Both the position numbers and the translations under genes were made by a program. 64,000 nucleotides of DNA from Candidatus Desulfosporosinus nitrosoreducens (GTDB lineage: Bacteria; Bacillota; Desulfitobacteriia; Desulfitobacteriales; Desulfitobacteriaceae), in assembly GCF_030954495.1 (NCBI RefSeq), contig NZ_JAVHUW010000084.1, forward strand, positions 62,001 to 126,000, written 5' to 3'. Positions 44,245 to 52,778 of the stretch are shown piece after piece (position 1 is the first letter of the stretch; each line of letters begins with the position of its first letter). The notes below the pieces were generated by a model, which was not told the DNA's origin, searched no databases, and was given only the letters and a program-made list of their open reading frames with translations.

Positions 44245-44568
44245 ATGGTTATGGAAATACAAACTACCACATACGCCTGTTCTCTATGTCAGAGGAAGTA
44301 TACCCGAAGGGAAGACGCTGAAAAATGCGAAACTCTCTGTGGCAAGTTACTCAAATCTCCTGATATATCAATTTTGGGTTTAAATGCGAGAACTTATAAC
44401 ATTCTTAAAATCGCCGGAATAGATACAATCGACGATGTGCGGGAAACAACAGACGGATTTTTATTAAAGCTTAAAGGTTTTGGGCCGGCCTGTCTGGAGG
44501 ATTTACATTATCGCCTGAAGCTTCTTAAAGGGCAACACGCTAACGCCGATCCCTCAAGTGAATCCTGA
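44245..44568 (+). CDS. small protein with Cys4 motif and RNA-polymerase alpha-CTD-like domain
   Basis: A 107-residue protein of two parts. Residues 12-32 hold C12, C15, C28 and C32, a CX2C-X12-CX3C arrangement that should bind zinc. Residues 40-92 read ISILGLNARTYNILKIAGID, then TIDDVRE and LLKLKGFGPACLEDLHYRL, which closely follow the helix-hairpin-helix of the RNA polymerase alpha C-terminal domain. AGGAGAGGG precedes the ATG. The protein could bind DNA or regulators in place of alpha-CTD and act as a transcription modulator; this is inference. It is a single gene with its own terminator. Confidence 0.72.
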   Translation: MVMEIQTTTYACSLCQRKYTRREDAEKCETLCGKLLKSPDISILGLNARTYNILKIAGIDTIDDVRETTDGFLLKLKGFGPACLEDLHYRLKLLKGQHANADPSSES

Positions 44569-44573
44569 ACTCC

Positions 44574-44596
44574 AGCTCCTTAGGGGGCTATTTTTA
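44574..44596 (+). terminator. terminator after the alpha-CTD-like gene
   Basis: A short stem AGCTCC / GGGGCT (one G-U) is followed by ATTTTTATT, six bases after the stop codon. Confidence 0.6.
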
Positions 44597-44674
44597 TTGC
44601 CTGTCGGCTTTTGAATACTTCTTCAATCTTATACAAATTGCACGTCTTAAAGTGGCAAAGAGGAATCAAGGCTG

Positions 44675-45847
44675 TTAGGCGCCCGAAAGGTTTGAATTAT
44701 TATCAGAAGGTTCAGGTGTATTTGAGGTTCCGGAAGTACCTGCGTTTCCAGGTTGGTTTGCGTTCTCCGATGAAGTGGTGCTGCCGGGGGAGGCGGTGCC
44801 GCCAGATGGGACAGCATTGCCGGGAGAGGCAGTGCTGCCAGATGGGGCAGTATTGCCGGGAGTGACGGTGCCGCCGGGGGAGGGTGTGGCAGGAGGAACA
44901 GTTGTAGTTTCGGTATTGCCTGTGGTACCAGGAGTGTTCTTAGTGGCGGGATTGTTGGAACTTCCAGCGAGCTCGCCTGCTTTTGCGGTTCCCGTGGGCA
45001 GGGGTTTAGGAAGAGGAAGAGGAGTCTTTAACCAGCTTATGGTTAAAGGCTCTCCGTTTAAGGCTTGTGTCAAATCCGCAACACCTAAATTTTGCTTCTG
45101 CAGGATGTTCAAAAGCATTAACAGTTCCTGATCCAAACCCGGTACCCAATGTAAAAGGATGATATCGCCTGATTTTAACCCTTGGCTGCTTCTTGTACTG
45201 AGAATGGAGTTTTTCATTTCGGCGTCCCACATCACAATATATTTAATTCCTGAATCCCAGGCAGCTTGCCCAACTTCGGTATTGAAGTCGCCGTAAGGCG
45301 GCCTCAATTGATCAACGGGGGAATTGTATTTGCTGAAATAATCCATAGGTTGAGAGATCTGAGTTTTCTTGTCCGCTAGGGACAAATGGGTCAAATAAGG
45401 GTGGTTGATGGTATGGTCCTGTATATGCCCGCCGGCTTTGCTGAACTCATCCCAAAAATTCGTATGTTCCTGAGCAGCTTGTTCTATCAAAAAGGTAGTA
45501 ATAGGTAAATGATATTGCTGCATTAATTTTATTACTTCTTCATTGGGATACCAGCCATCATCAATGGTAATAAAGACGACCGGCTGCTTCACCGGCAAAT
45601 CGTAAACCACCTTGATTGGTCCCGCTGAAGCTGAAGAGGGCGTTAATTGTCTTAAGGACTCGGAGCGTTGGTCATCCAGCGCTTTGTTGCTTGAAGGAGG
45701 AGAAGCGATCGTTTTTTGTTCGTTGACTCCTGATGTGTTTAGACAAAATCCAAGGGAACTGACAAGAATAATAACCAAAAGAAAACTCCCCAATTGAAGA
45801 TATTTAAGATGAGAGACGCTTGATTTTGCCTGGTTTTGTTTCCTCAT
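44675..45847 (-). CDS. membrane-anchored polysaccharide deacetylase with repeat tail
   Basis: A 390-residue protein. An N-terminal hydrophobic segment (about 20-38) works as signal or anchor. The NodB domain (about 85-270) has FITIDDGW (catalytic Asp and metal Asp), HTINHP (two metal His), RPPYGD and IILLHW, so the metal-dependent deacetylase looks active on peptidoglycan or another N-acetyl glycan. The last 110 residues are Pro/Gly/Thr/Ser-rich with about three 12-residue repeats (TASPGNAVPSGG type), a likely wall-spanning or disordered stalk. The ATG at 45847 is preferred to an adjacent TTG. It is a single minus-strand gene. Confidence 0.85.
   Translation of the reverse strand: MRKQNQAKSSVSHLKYLQLGSFLLVIILVSSLGFCLNTSGVNEQKTIASPPSSNKALDDQRSESLRQLTPSSASAGPIKVVYDLPVKQPVVFITIDDGWYPNEEVIKLMQQYHLPITTFLIEQAAQEHTNFWDEFSKAGGHIQDHTINHPYLTHLSLADKKTQISQPMDYFSKYNSPVDQLRPPYGDFNTEVGQAAWDSGIKYIVMWDAEMKNSILSTRSSQGLKSGDIILLHWVPGLDQELLMLLNILQKQNLGVADLTQALNGEPLTISWLKTPLPLPKPLPTGTAKAGELAGSSNNPATKNTPGTTGNTETTTVPPATPSPGGTVTPGNTAPSGSTASPGNAVPSGGTASPGSTTSSENANQPGNAGTSGTSNTPEPSDNNSNLSGA
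44775..44886 (-). repeat. 36-bp tandem repeats in the deacetylase tail
   Basis: About three imperfect 36-bp units encode 12-residue repeats of the TASPGNAVPSGG type. High GC compared with neighbours; copy number may differ between strains. Confidence 0.65.
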
Positions 45848-45911
45848 CAATAGTGATACAACTCTTTTCTTCCATAATATAACAATGATAATTATTTCGC
45901 TAAATTATGGA

Positions 45912-45940
45912 AATACCCTTTTATTATGCGGGGTATTTTT
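45912..45940 (+). terminator. hairpin with T-run opposite the deacetylase leader
   Basis: AATACCC / GGGTATT with a 12-nt loop is followed by TTTTT on the plus strand. No plus-strand gene ends here, so it may end antisense or read-through transcription. Confidence 0.5.
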
Positions 45941-45960
45941 ATCGCCATAATATGACGAAC

Positions 45961-46137
45961 TTTTTATAAGGGTAACCAGGCAGTTGACTTCGCCGAGGGG
46001 CCCTTCCCGCCATCCTTGGCTTCAGGGATACTTGAAGATTCATGTCGGCACTTTCCCGCTCCGCTAACCCGTGCGAAGATAGTGTCTTCGGACGCCCAGC
46101 CAAGTTTTCTTTATTAGGTGACTTTTTATAAAAAGAC
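45961..46137 (+). ncRNA. structured leader, candidate riboswitch (ydaO-like at best)
   Basis: A domain of about 90 nt is closed by CTTGGCT (46015-46021) pairing with AGCCAAG (46098-46104). Inside are a CTTCA/TGAAG hairpin near 46020 and a long CGTGCGAAGA / TCTTCGGACG hairpin near 46070-46094. GGGATAC followed by CCCGCTCCGCTAACCCG recalls the 3' part of the cyclic-di-AMP ydaO riboswitch, but the 5' part fits poorly. A terminator follows at 46138, and part of its loop (TTGGCT, 46167-46172) could pair with the 3' strand of the closing stem. This fits a switch controlling the glycosyltransferase operon, but the class is not settled. Confidence 0.4.
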
Positions 46138-46187
46138 AAAAAGCTTTCTTGCGGCCGTGAAATGGTTTGGCTGTAAGAAAGCTTTTT
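46138..46187 (+). terminator. strong terminator upstream of the glycosyltransferase operon
   Basis: A perfect 13-bp stem (AAAAAGCTTTCTT and its complement) with a 24-nt loop ends in TTTTT. It lies 200 bp before the gene at 46386 and directly after the structured leader, as a riboswitch expression platform would. It could act in both directions. Confidence 0.8.
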
Positions 46188-46385
46188 GCCTGCAAGGAAG
46201 TGCAATTTTTATGAAATAATTTTCAAAACATAGTGACATAAATGCGAATAGCAGCGTTTGTGCCTGAGGCTTGAAATTCAGTAAACTTTCAGCCGGCGTT
46301 TAGATGCAATTCAGCAACACAGGTTATAGTAATGAACGTAGCAATTATCCTTGTTTATAAAACTATGGCAAAGGAGCAACCATTT

Positions 46386-48548
46386 ATGAAATTAAAGGTA
46401 AAACGCCTTGATCCTTTTCTCATTGGAATCGCCTTACTGGCCGCGTTTCTCAATATCTACGGGATTTGGCAGGACCAATATGCTAACGCCTATTACACCG
46501 CAGCCGTGACAAGTATGCTGCAAAGCTTTCACAATTTCTTTTTCGCTTCCTTTGATCCGGGAGGATTCGTAACTGTCGATAAACCGCCGGTTGCCTTTTG
46601 GGTTCAGACCCTTTTCGCCTCAGTATTTGGGGTTCACGGTTGGAGCGTAATTTTACCTCAAGCTCTGGCTGGAGTCGGTTCTGTTCTGTTGGTTTATTTC
46701 CTGATTAAACCAAGCTTCGGACGAACAGCCGCCCGAATTTCGGCTTTAGTAATGGCATGTACCCCCATCGCTGCTGCAGTCAGCCGCTCCAATAACGTGG
46801 ATAGTTTGTTAGTCTTTACGCTTTTGTTAGCGACGTGGATGTTATTCAGAGCCGTAAAAAGAAGCAAAACTCGTTTGTTTATAGGAGCTTTTGCCCTCAT
46901 CGGTGTCGCCTTTAATATCAAAATGCTTCAGGCCTATATGGTGCTTCCCGCCTTTTATGTCTTCTATTGGCTGGCTTTTAAAGTAAATTGGAAGAAAAAA
47001 GTTGCAGTTTTAGCTGCTTCAACGGCAGTTATGCTGGCCCTCTCCTTTTCCTGGGCCTTGATTGTAGACAATATTTCTCAAGCAGAGCGGCCCTATATCG
47101 GCAGCAGTCAGACGAATTCGGTTCTGGAACTGGCTTTTGGCTATAACGGCGTATCCCGCCTGACCGGCCAGAACGGACCGGGAGGCGGGGGCAAGGGAGG
47201 TTTCGGACAAGGGCAGGCTGACGGGAATCATGCCAACAACGTTCAGCAGTGGCAACAAAACTCGGAAGAAGGGCAAACGGGCAGCAGCCAATTCCCCAAT
47301 GGTTTTACCCCGCCTTCAGGAGACGGTTCCGGGCAAGACGGCAATAGGTCGATGCCAGGTAGCGACGGCAATTTTCGGGGCATGATGGGAGGCGGAGGAC
47401 CCGGAGGCGGCCAGGGTGGAAGCGGTATGTTCAACACGGGGACAGCGGGTCCGCTCCGCCTATTCCAATCGGAACTGTCCGGACAAATTAGTTGGATGTT
47501 ACCCTTCGCTTTATTGTCCACACTTGGCTTATTAGTGGGGATACGCAGAAAACGGCCTTTAACGGACAAACAAAAAGAAAGTATCTTTTGGTTCGCCTGG
47601 TTATTGCCGATGATGGGATTTTTTAGTGTCGCAGGCTTTTTCCATCAATATTATCTTGTTATGCTGGCCCCGGCTATAGCAGCCTTGACAGGGGCGGGAT
47701 GGGTTGAGTTGTCAGGGTTTAACTGCCGCCGTGAGGGCTGGAAACAATGGCTCTTCCCCCTCGGTATGCTTGGAACAACCGCATTTCAGCTTTATATTCT
47801 CCTACCCTATCGCAGTCAAATCGGATGGGCCTTGCCGGCTTCAATCGGAATCTTAGGAAGTCTCCTTACACTCTATTTCAGCTTGCCCTTGAGAAAAAAA
47901 GAAAGCACTGGTCAGCAAACCTCAAATCTTCGTACAAAGCTGGCAAAGGCTGCAACTGTGGCTGGGATAGTAGTGTTACTGGCCGGGCCGCTGTATTGGT
48001 CCGCTACCCCTCTCCTCTATGGAGACAATGCCATGATGCCGGCAGCAGGGCCGCAGGAGACCTTCGCAAGTAATCGCCTGATGTCAGGACAAGGCTCAGG
48101 CCTGGGGCAAGCGCGGGATGGAGGCGGAGGCCAGGGAGCAGGCCAGATGCAGGAAAATGTCAATACTCAGCTTTTAACCTATTTAGAAGCACACAATACA
48201 GGAGAGAAATTCTTGTTTGCTACCACCAATGCCGGTACGGCGGAAGCTTATATCATTAAAACCGGTCAAGCTGTCATGGCCATGGGTGGGTTCTCCGGTT
48301 CAGATCCGATTCTGACAGTTGATAAATTAAAGCAAATGGTGGCCAACAAAGAAGTTAAATATTTCCTGCTCTCAGGGGACGGCCCCGGTGGAGGCAGTTC
48401 AGATATACAAACCTGGATTCAGGAAAATGGCACTGAAATACCCCAATCAGAGTGGCAATCAGCTACCGGCAGCAATGTTGATACCGGCAGTAACGTTGAT
48501 GGTATGGGCCGGAACGGAGCCGGAACCTTATATGAAGTCAACCCCTAA
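46386..48548 (+). CDS. GT-C (PMT/ArnT-like) membrane glycosyltransferase with glycine-rich loops
   Basis: A 720-residue multi-pass protein related to Bacillus YkcB and ArnT. It opens with an aspartate-bearing loop (FASFDPGGFVTVDKPPVAFW) typical of lipid-linked-sugar transferases, and has about eleven helices. A long extracellular insert (about 262-352) is strongly Gly/Gln/Asn-rich, and a second lies near 565-590. It should move a sugar from a polyprenyl-phosphate carrier to an envelope acceptor outside the cell. The ATG behind AAAGGAG is preferred to the ATG at 46332. The next genes supply a DPM1-like transferase, a flippase and GalU, so the module is complete. Confidence 0.85.
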   Translation: MKLKVKRLDPFLIGIALLAAFLNIYGIWQDQYANAYYTAAVTSMLQSFHNFFFASFDPGGFVTVDKPPVAFWVQTLFASVFGVHGWSVILPQALAGVGSVLLVYFLIKPSFGRTAARISALVMACTPIAAAVSRSNNVDSLLVFTLLLATWMLFRAVKRSKTRLFIGAFALIGVAFNIKMLQAYMVLPAFYVFYWLAFKVNWKKKVAVLAASTAVMLALSFSWALIVDNISQAERPYIGSSQTNSVLELAFGYNGVSRLTGQNGPGGGGKGGFGQGQADGNHANNVQQWQQNSEEGQTGSSQFPNGFTPPSGDGSGQDGNRSMPGSDGNFRGMMGGGGPGGGQGGSGMFNTGTAGPLRLFQSELSGQISWMLPFALLSTLGLLVGIRRKRPLTDKQKESIFWFAWLLPMMGFFSVAGFFHQYYLVMLAPAIAALTGAGWVELSGFNCRREGWKQWLFPLGMLGTTAFQLYILLPYRSQIGWALPASIGILGSLLTLYFSLPLRKKESTGQQTSNLRTKLAKAATVAGIVVLLAGPLYWSATPLLYGDNAMMPAAGPQETFASNRLMSGQGSGLGQARDGGGGQGAGQMQENVNTQLLTYLEAHNTGEKFLFATTNAGTAEAYIIKTGQAVMAMGGFSGSDPILTVDKLKQMVANKEVKYFLLSGDGPGGGSSDIQTWIQENGTEIPQSEWQSATGSNVDTGSNVDGMGRNGAGTLYEVNP

Positions 48549-48565
48549 AAAAAGGAGGTAAAGCT

Positions 48566-49534
48566 ATGAGCAGTGATATTCGTTATTCCGTTGTCATTCC
48601 GGTCTACAATGAAGAAGCTGTCCTGGAACAGACGTACCGCCGTTTGAAGCAGGTGATGACTTCGACGGGGGAGACCTATGAACTGATTTTTGTCAATGAC
48701 GGAAGCTCCGATCATTCGGTGGCGGTCATCAAAAGTTTTTGTGATAAAGACAAGTCTGTCAAACTGATTTCTTTTTCCCGAAATTTTGGACACCAGGTAG
48801 CCATCACAGCAGGGATGGACTTCTCAGCCGGAGCGGCGGTTGTGGTGATTGACGCGGACCTGCAGGACCCGCCTGAGTTGATTTTAAAAATGATTGCCAA
48901 GTGGCAAGAGGGCTATGAGGTTGTCTATGCTAAACGCAACCACCGCAACGGCGAAACGTTTTTCAAGAAACAAACCGCTCATCTGTTTTACCGCTTATTG
49001 CGCGCTTCTACGGAGATAGATATTCCTGTTGATACCGGCGATTTCCGCCTGATTGACCGCAAGGTGTGTGATGTCTTAAAAGAGTTGCCGGAAAAAAACC
49101 GTTATGTTCGCGGCTTAGTAAGCTGGGTCGGATTCAGGCAAACGGCGGTCAGTTATGACAGAGACCCGCGCTTAGCTGGAGAAAGCAAATATCCGCTGCA
49201 AAAAATGATTAAATTATCTCTTGATGGTCTCACTTCCTTTTCCTTTAAGCCAATTAAATTGGCAAGCTATTCGGGAGTTCTGCTTACGGCTTTGGGATTC
49301 GTTTACGGGCTTCTCTTACTCCTGTTTAAAGTCTTCGGCAGTACAGTTATCGGCGGCTGGAATCTGGTATTGGCAAGTGAATTAGTCTTGACGGGATTTT
49401 TGCTCATCATCATGGGAATCATGGGTGAATACCTGGGACGCATTTATGATGAAGCAAGAAACCGCCCTCTTTATATAGTAGGTGAATTCTACCGTAAAGA
49501 AGAGAAAGAACGGAACGTGATCAAAGTTGGTTAA
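48566..49534 (+). CDS. GT2 polyprenyl-phosphate sugar transferase (DPM1/GtrB/YkcC-like)
   Basis: A 322-residue membrane-bound enzyme. The GT2 domain starts YSVVIPVYNEEAVLEQTYRR, has the nucleotide-sugar DxD in VIDADLQDPPE and the acceptor region DTGDFRLIDRKV. Two C-terminal membrane helices (about 230-300) anchor it. It transfers a sugar, perhaps glucose, from a nucleotide donor to undecaprenyl phosphate on the inner face. AAAGGAGG lies before the ATG. Adjacent GalU and GtrA fit this role. Confidence 0.92.
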   Translation: MSSDIRYSVVIPVYNEEAVLEQTYRRLKQVMTSTGETYELIFVNDGSSDHSVAVIKSFCDKDKSVKLISFSRNFGHQVAITAGMDFSAGAAVVVIDADLQDPPELILKMIAKWQEGYEVVYAKRNHRNGETFFKKQTAHLFYRLLRASTEIDIPVDTGDFRLIDRKVCDVLKELPEKNRYVRGLVSWVGFRQTAVSYDRDPRLAGESKYPLQKMIKLSLDGLTSFSFKPIKLASYSGVLLTALGFVYGLLLLLFKVFGSTVIGGWNLVLASELVLTGFLLIIMGIMGEYLGRIYDEARNRPLYIVGEFYRKEEKERNVIKVG

Positions 49535-49973
49535 ACTAGTAAAACGGCACTTGGAATTTTTTAGATTTTGCGTGGTTGGGGGAATTAATACCGGGATTGA
49601 TTTTGGAGTTTTTGCGCTGCTGTTTGCTTGGGGAGTTCCTTTACTCCCCGCCCACACCTTTTCCTATTGCTGCGGTATTTTGAACAGCTTTTGGCTAAAC
49701 CGGAAATGGACCTTTCGTAAAACAGCAAAGGGTTCATCTCCGGCCGAAGCAAAGCCAACGAACCAACCAATCCGGCAAATGCTTCAGTTTACCGTCTTAA
49801 ATCTCGTTACCTTAATAGCAACCTACGAACTGTTACTGTGGTTTCATGAAAATTGGGGCTGGCCCATGCTTGTAAGCAGGCTATGTGCAATAGTCGTAAG
49901 TTTAGTGATTAATTTTGCCGGCAGCCGCTTATGGGTTTTTCGGCAACCCAGATTAAGGAGTGAAATGGTATGA
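49527..49973 (+). CDS. GtrA family membrane protein (lipid-linked sugar flippase)
   Basis: A 148-residue protein with four predicted helices and the GtrA pattern FRFCVVGGINTGIDFGVFAL and FWLNRKWTF near the end of helix 2. It is thought to move polyprenyl-phosphate sugars across the membrane. The TTG start overlaps the last 8 bp of the GT2 gene, which implies translational coupling. A cytoplasmic loop (SPAEAKPTNQPIRQ) is longer than usual. Confidence 0.87.
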   Translation: MVKLVKRHLEFFRFCVVGGINTGIDFGVFALLFAWGVPLLPAHTFSYCCGILNSFWLNRKWTFRKTAKGSSPAEAKPTNQPIRQMLQFTVLNLVTLIATYELLLWFHENWGWPMLVSRLCAIVVSLVINFAGSRLWVFRQPRLRSEMV

Positions 49974-50887
49974 AAATCAGGAAAGCTGTTATTCCGGCGG
50001 CCGGTTTGGGAACAAGATTTTTACCGGCCACCAAAGCGCAACCCAAGGAAATGCTGCCGATTGTCGATAAACCGGCGATTCAGTATATCGTGGAAGAAGC
50101 AGTAAAATCAGGTATTGAAAGCATTCTTATTGTTACCGGACGCAACAAGAAATCTATCGAAGATCATTTTGACAAATCCATTGAGCTCGAACAAACCTTG
50201 AAGGATAAAGGGAAAACAGAGTTATTGCTGGAGCTGCAAAAGATCAATGAAATGGCCAGTATTCATTATATACGCCAGAAAGAACCCCTGGGATTAGGCC
50301 ATGCCATACTTTGTGCCGAGCAATTTGTGGGGAATGAACCCTTTGCCGTTTTGCTGGGCGATGACATTATGGTTTCTGATCCGCCGGGCTTGAGGCAACT
50401 GATTAATGTTTTTGACAGACACCAAACTACGGTCGTTGGTGTTCAGCCTGTGCCAACCGATGAAGTGCAAAAATATGGCATTGTTTCACCTCAATCCTAT
50501 AAAAAACAGACTTATAAGGTTAAAGATTTGATTGAAAAACCGACTCCTTTTCAGGCGCCCTCCAACCTGGCAATTATGGGGAGGTATATCTTAAAGCCAT
50601 CCATTTTCTCAATCCTGCACACCCTGGAGAAAGGAACGGGAAACGAATATCAGCTGACCGATGCTTTGCGGCAGGTATGTCAGCGGGAGGGTCTTTTGGC
50701 CTGGGAATTGATCGGTGCGCGTTATGATATCGGGGATAAGTTCGGCTATTTAAAAGCGATCGTGGAAATGGGGCTGCAGCGGGAAGAATTGGAACCGCAG
50801 CTCATGGATTATTTAGAGCAATTGCTAGCGCAAAGACAGGGCAAAGCTGCCAGGACAAAGAGCAAAACCTTATGTGCCAGTTTTTAA
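49970..50887 (+). CDS. galU: UTP-glucose-1-phosphate uridylyltransferase
   Basis: A 305-residue cytosolic enzyme making UDP-glucose from UTP and glucose-1-phosphate. The nucleotide-binding start (KAVIPAAGLGTRFLPATKA) is complete with PKEMLPIVDKP, GLGHAILCA and VLLGDDI. Its ATG overlaps the GtrA stop (ATGA). Making UDP-glucose next to a DPM1-like transferase suggests that the sugar put on the lipid carrier is glucose or a derivative. Full length for the family. Confidence 0.95.
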   Translation: MKIRKAVIPAAGLGTRFLPATKAQPKEMLPIVDKPAIQYIVEEAVKSGIESILIVTGRNKKSIEDHFDKSIELEQTLKDKGKTELLLELQKINEMASIHYIRQKEPLGLGHAILCAEQFVGNEPFAVLLGDDIMVSDPPGLRQLINVFDRHQTTVVGVQPVPTDEVQKYGIVSPQSYKKQTYKVKDLIEKPTPFQAPSNLAIMGRYILKPSIFSILHTLEKGTGNEYQLTDALRQVCQREGLLAWELIGARYDIGDKFGYLKAIVEMGLQREELEPQLMDYLEQLLAQRQGKAARTKSKTLCASF

Positions 50888-51017
50888 GGCTATCGTCTCA
50901 AATTGGCAAAGATGTGTCGGAAGGCAACAGAAAGTCTAGCGACCGGAGAAAGTTTCCGGCCGCAGACATGGCCGCAGCAGCGCCGGCATTTTAGAGCAAA
51001 GGAGTTGAGAAGGAACA

Positions 51018-52709
51018 GTGAAATTTAAAAGCAGCTTGGTATTGAAAATAGGCGCGGCTCTGGCCATCATAATCTCGCTTTCTTGGTGTCTTTATGTGAT
51101 AGGCAGCCATGGTACCGGCGGTGCGGCAGCTCAAAGCACAAGAGTCCAAGGTTATCAGGACATAGGCCAAAATAATTCTCTGAACAGCCAAAATTCAGAG
51201 GGAGGAAGCCAGGGCCCATCTTCAGGAGGGCAGATTTCTCCACAAGGTCAAAATCAGTTCAAGTCGATGCCCGGTGATGGTAATGGTGACGGTAGTCGGG
51301 TTCCCGGCAATGGCCGATTTAAGGGGCGGCCCTCAGGTCAGGGCGGGTTTCCTATGGCAGGCGGAAAAGGGAGCAGTACAGGCAGCAATTACAGCGTTCA
51401 AATTGTAGTTTACTCTCTCCTGTTTTTCCTGGCGGTTCTTGCGGTTTATTTTGCCCTGGCGCGCCGGAAAGCAGGGAAGAGGTTGGAAATTCCTGCCGGC
51501 AACCGCAAGCTTTTAGTGGTGACTCTGTTCTGTGTGGGCTTTTTGCTGAGAATTGCGCTGGGTATTATGTTTTCAGGTCATTCTTCCGACCTCAGTCTTT
51601 TCAGATCCTGGGCTACCTCCGCGGCGAATAATCTTGCGCAATTTTATTCAGGACGCAATTCCAGTGATTATCCTCCCTTGTATATTTACGTGCTCTATAT
51701 TATCGGCAAAGCCGGCAGTTTTACAGCCTTGAATCCTTATTTTACGATATTGTTGAAGCTCCCTTCAATTCTTGCGGATATGGGGACGGCTCTTCTTTTA
51801 GCGAAGCTGGCTCGAAAATACCTTTCCGCAGAACTAAGTATTCTGGCAGCGGCTTTTTATATTTTTAATCCGGCTGTTTTTGTCAATTCAACGATTTGGG
51901 GGCAAGTGGATTCGTTTTTTACGCTCATAGTTATGGCCGGGATTGTCCTGTTAACGGAGGAAAAACCGGTCTATTCCTCAATCTTTTTTACAGCGGCGGT
52001 CCTGATGAAGCCGCAGGGGATCATTTTCCTGCCTGTTCTGTTTTTTGAACTGGTAAAGCGCAGAAGTTTAAAGACTATTGTTCAGGCTCTCTTAATGTCG
52101 GCATTGGCGGCGCTTTTAATTGTATTTCCATTTTCGAGCAACCTAAACGTGTTTTGGATCATTAAACTCTTTACAAGTACCTTGGGAGAATACCCTTACG
52201 CCTCGGTGAACGCCTTTAACCTCTTTTATTTGCTGGGGGCCAATTATGCTAATGATTCTGCCAAGTTCTTCCTGCTCAGCTACCATGCTTGGGGCATGAT
52301 CTTCATTGTTCTCACAACCTTAATAGCTTGGTTTGTCTTTGCCCGAGGGAAGGGTAAAACCTTCGCTGCGGCAGCGGCTTTGATCCTGATAGCCGGCGTG
52401 TTTATTTTTTCGACCAGAATGCACGAACGCTATTTGTTTCCGGCAGTGGCTTTGGCAATGCTGGCCTGGATTTATTTGCAGGATAAAAGGATAATTCTTC
52501 TCGCGGCAGGCTTTAGTGTAACATCCTTTGTCAACACCTATAGTATTCTTTGTCAAAGCAACAACGGCGGCAATCAGGCAGCCTTGAGCTTTATCCCCTT
52601 AGTGACGTCGGTTTTGAATGTGGGGCTGTTCCTATATTTGTTAAAAATTATGGTCGAGCTTTCAGTTAAAAAAAGCCGCGCTTGTAAGGCTTCTGCTCTC
52701 AGGGGCTGA
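51018..52709 (+). CDS. GT-C type membrane glycosyltransferase with low-complexity loop
   Basis: A 563-residue multi-pass protein of the mannosyltransferase/ArnT-like GT-C kind. TM1 (about 8-29) is followed by an extracellular Gly/Gln/Ser-rich stretch (about 33-125), then about ten more helices. The loop after TM3 carries FSGHSSDLSLFRSWA and SSDYPPLYIYVLY, the acid- and Pro-Pro-containing patches common to these enzymes. IWGQVDSFF and TRMHERYLFPA are further family marks. GTG start with AGAAGGA close upstream. It lies 130 bp after galU and probably belongs to the same module. The acceptor is unknown. Confidence 0.8.
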   Translation: MKFKSSLVLKIGAALAIIISLSWCLYVIGSHGTGGAAAQSTRVQGYQDIGQNNSLNSQNSEGGSQGPSSGGQISPQGQNQFKSMPGDGNGDGSRVPGNGRFKGRPSGQGGFPMAGGKGSSTGSNYSVQIVVYSLLFFLAVLAVYFALARRKAGKRLEIPAGNRKLLVVTLFCVGFLLRIALGIMFSGHSSDLSLFRSWATSAANNLAQFYSGRNSSDYPPLYIYVLYIIGKAGSFTALNPYFTILLKLPSILADMGTALLLAKLARKYLSAELSILAAAFYIFNPAVFVNSTIWGQVDSFFTLIVMAGIVLLTEEKPVYSSIFFTAAVLMKPQGIIFLPVLFFELVKRRSLKTIVQALLMSALAALLIVFPFSSNLNVFWIIKLFTSTLGEYPYASVNAFNLFYLLGANYANDSAKFFLLSYHAWGMIFIVLTTLIAWFVFARGKGKTFAAAAALILIAGVFIFSTRMHERYLFPAVALAMLAWIYLQDKRIILLAAGFSVTSFVNTYSILCQSNNGGNQAALSFIPLVTSVLNVGLFLYLLKIMVELSVKKSRACKASALRG

Positions 52710-52737
52710 CAAGCGCGGGGAATGTTTAAAGAGCGCA

Positions 52738-52774
52738 AACCCCCACATTCAGTAGAGAATGTAGGGGTTTTTTT
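52738..52774. terminator. terminator between convergent genes
   Basis: A near-perfect 14-bp stem (AAACCCCCACATTC / GAATGTAGGGGTTT, one mismatch) is followed by a T-run on the plus side. It ends the GT-C gene and also borders the minus-strand repeat protein. Confidence 0.88.
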
Positions 52775-52778
52775 GCGG

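Noticed and set aside
45961..46137. Cobalamin riboswitch on the minus strand before the deacetylase gene
   Set aside because: GGGAAGG and GAAGTCA occur in order, but the highly conserved B12 box is absent, and the plus-strand terminator fits a plus-strand leader better.
45939..46205. 88-codon open frame on the minus strand over the structured leader
   Set aside because: It covers the leader and terminator hairpins, has no ribosome binding site and shows no protein-like composition; it is best explained by base-paired RNA structure.
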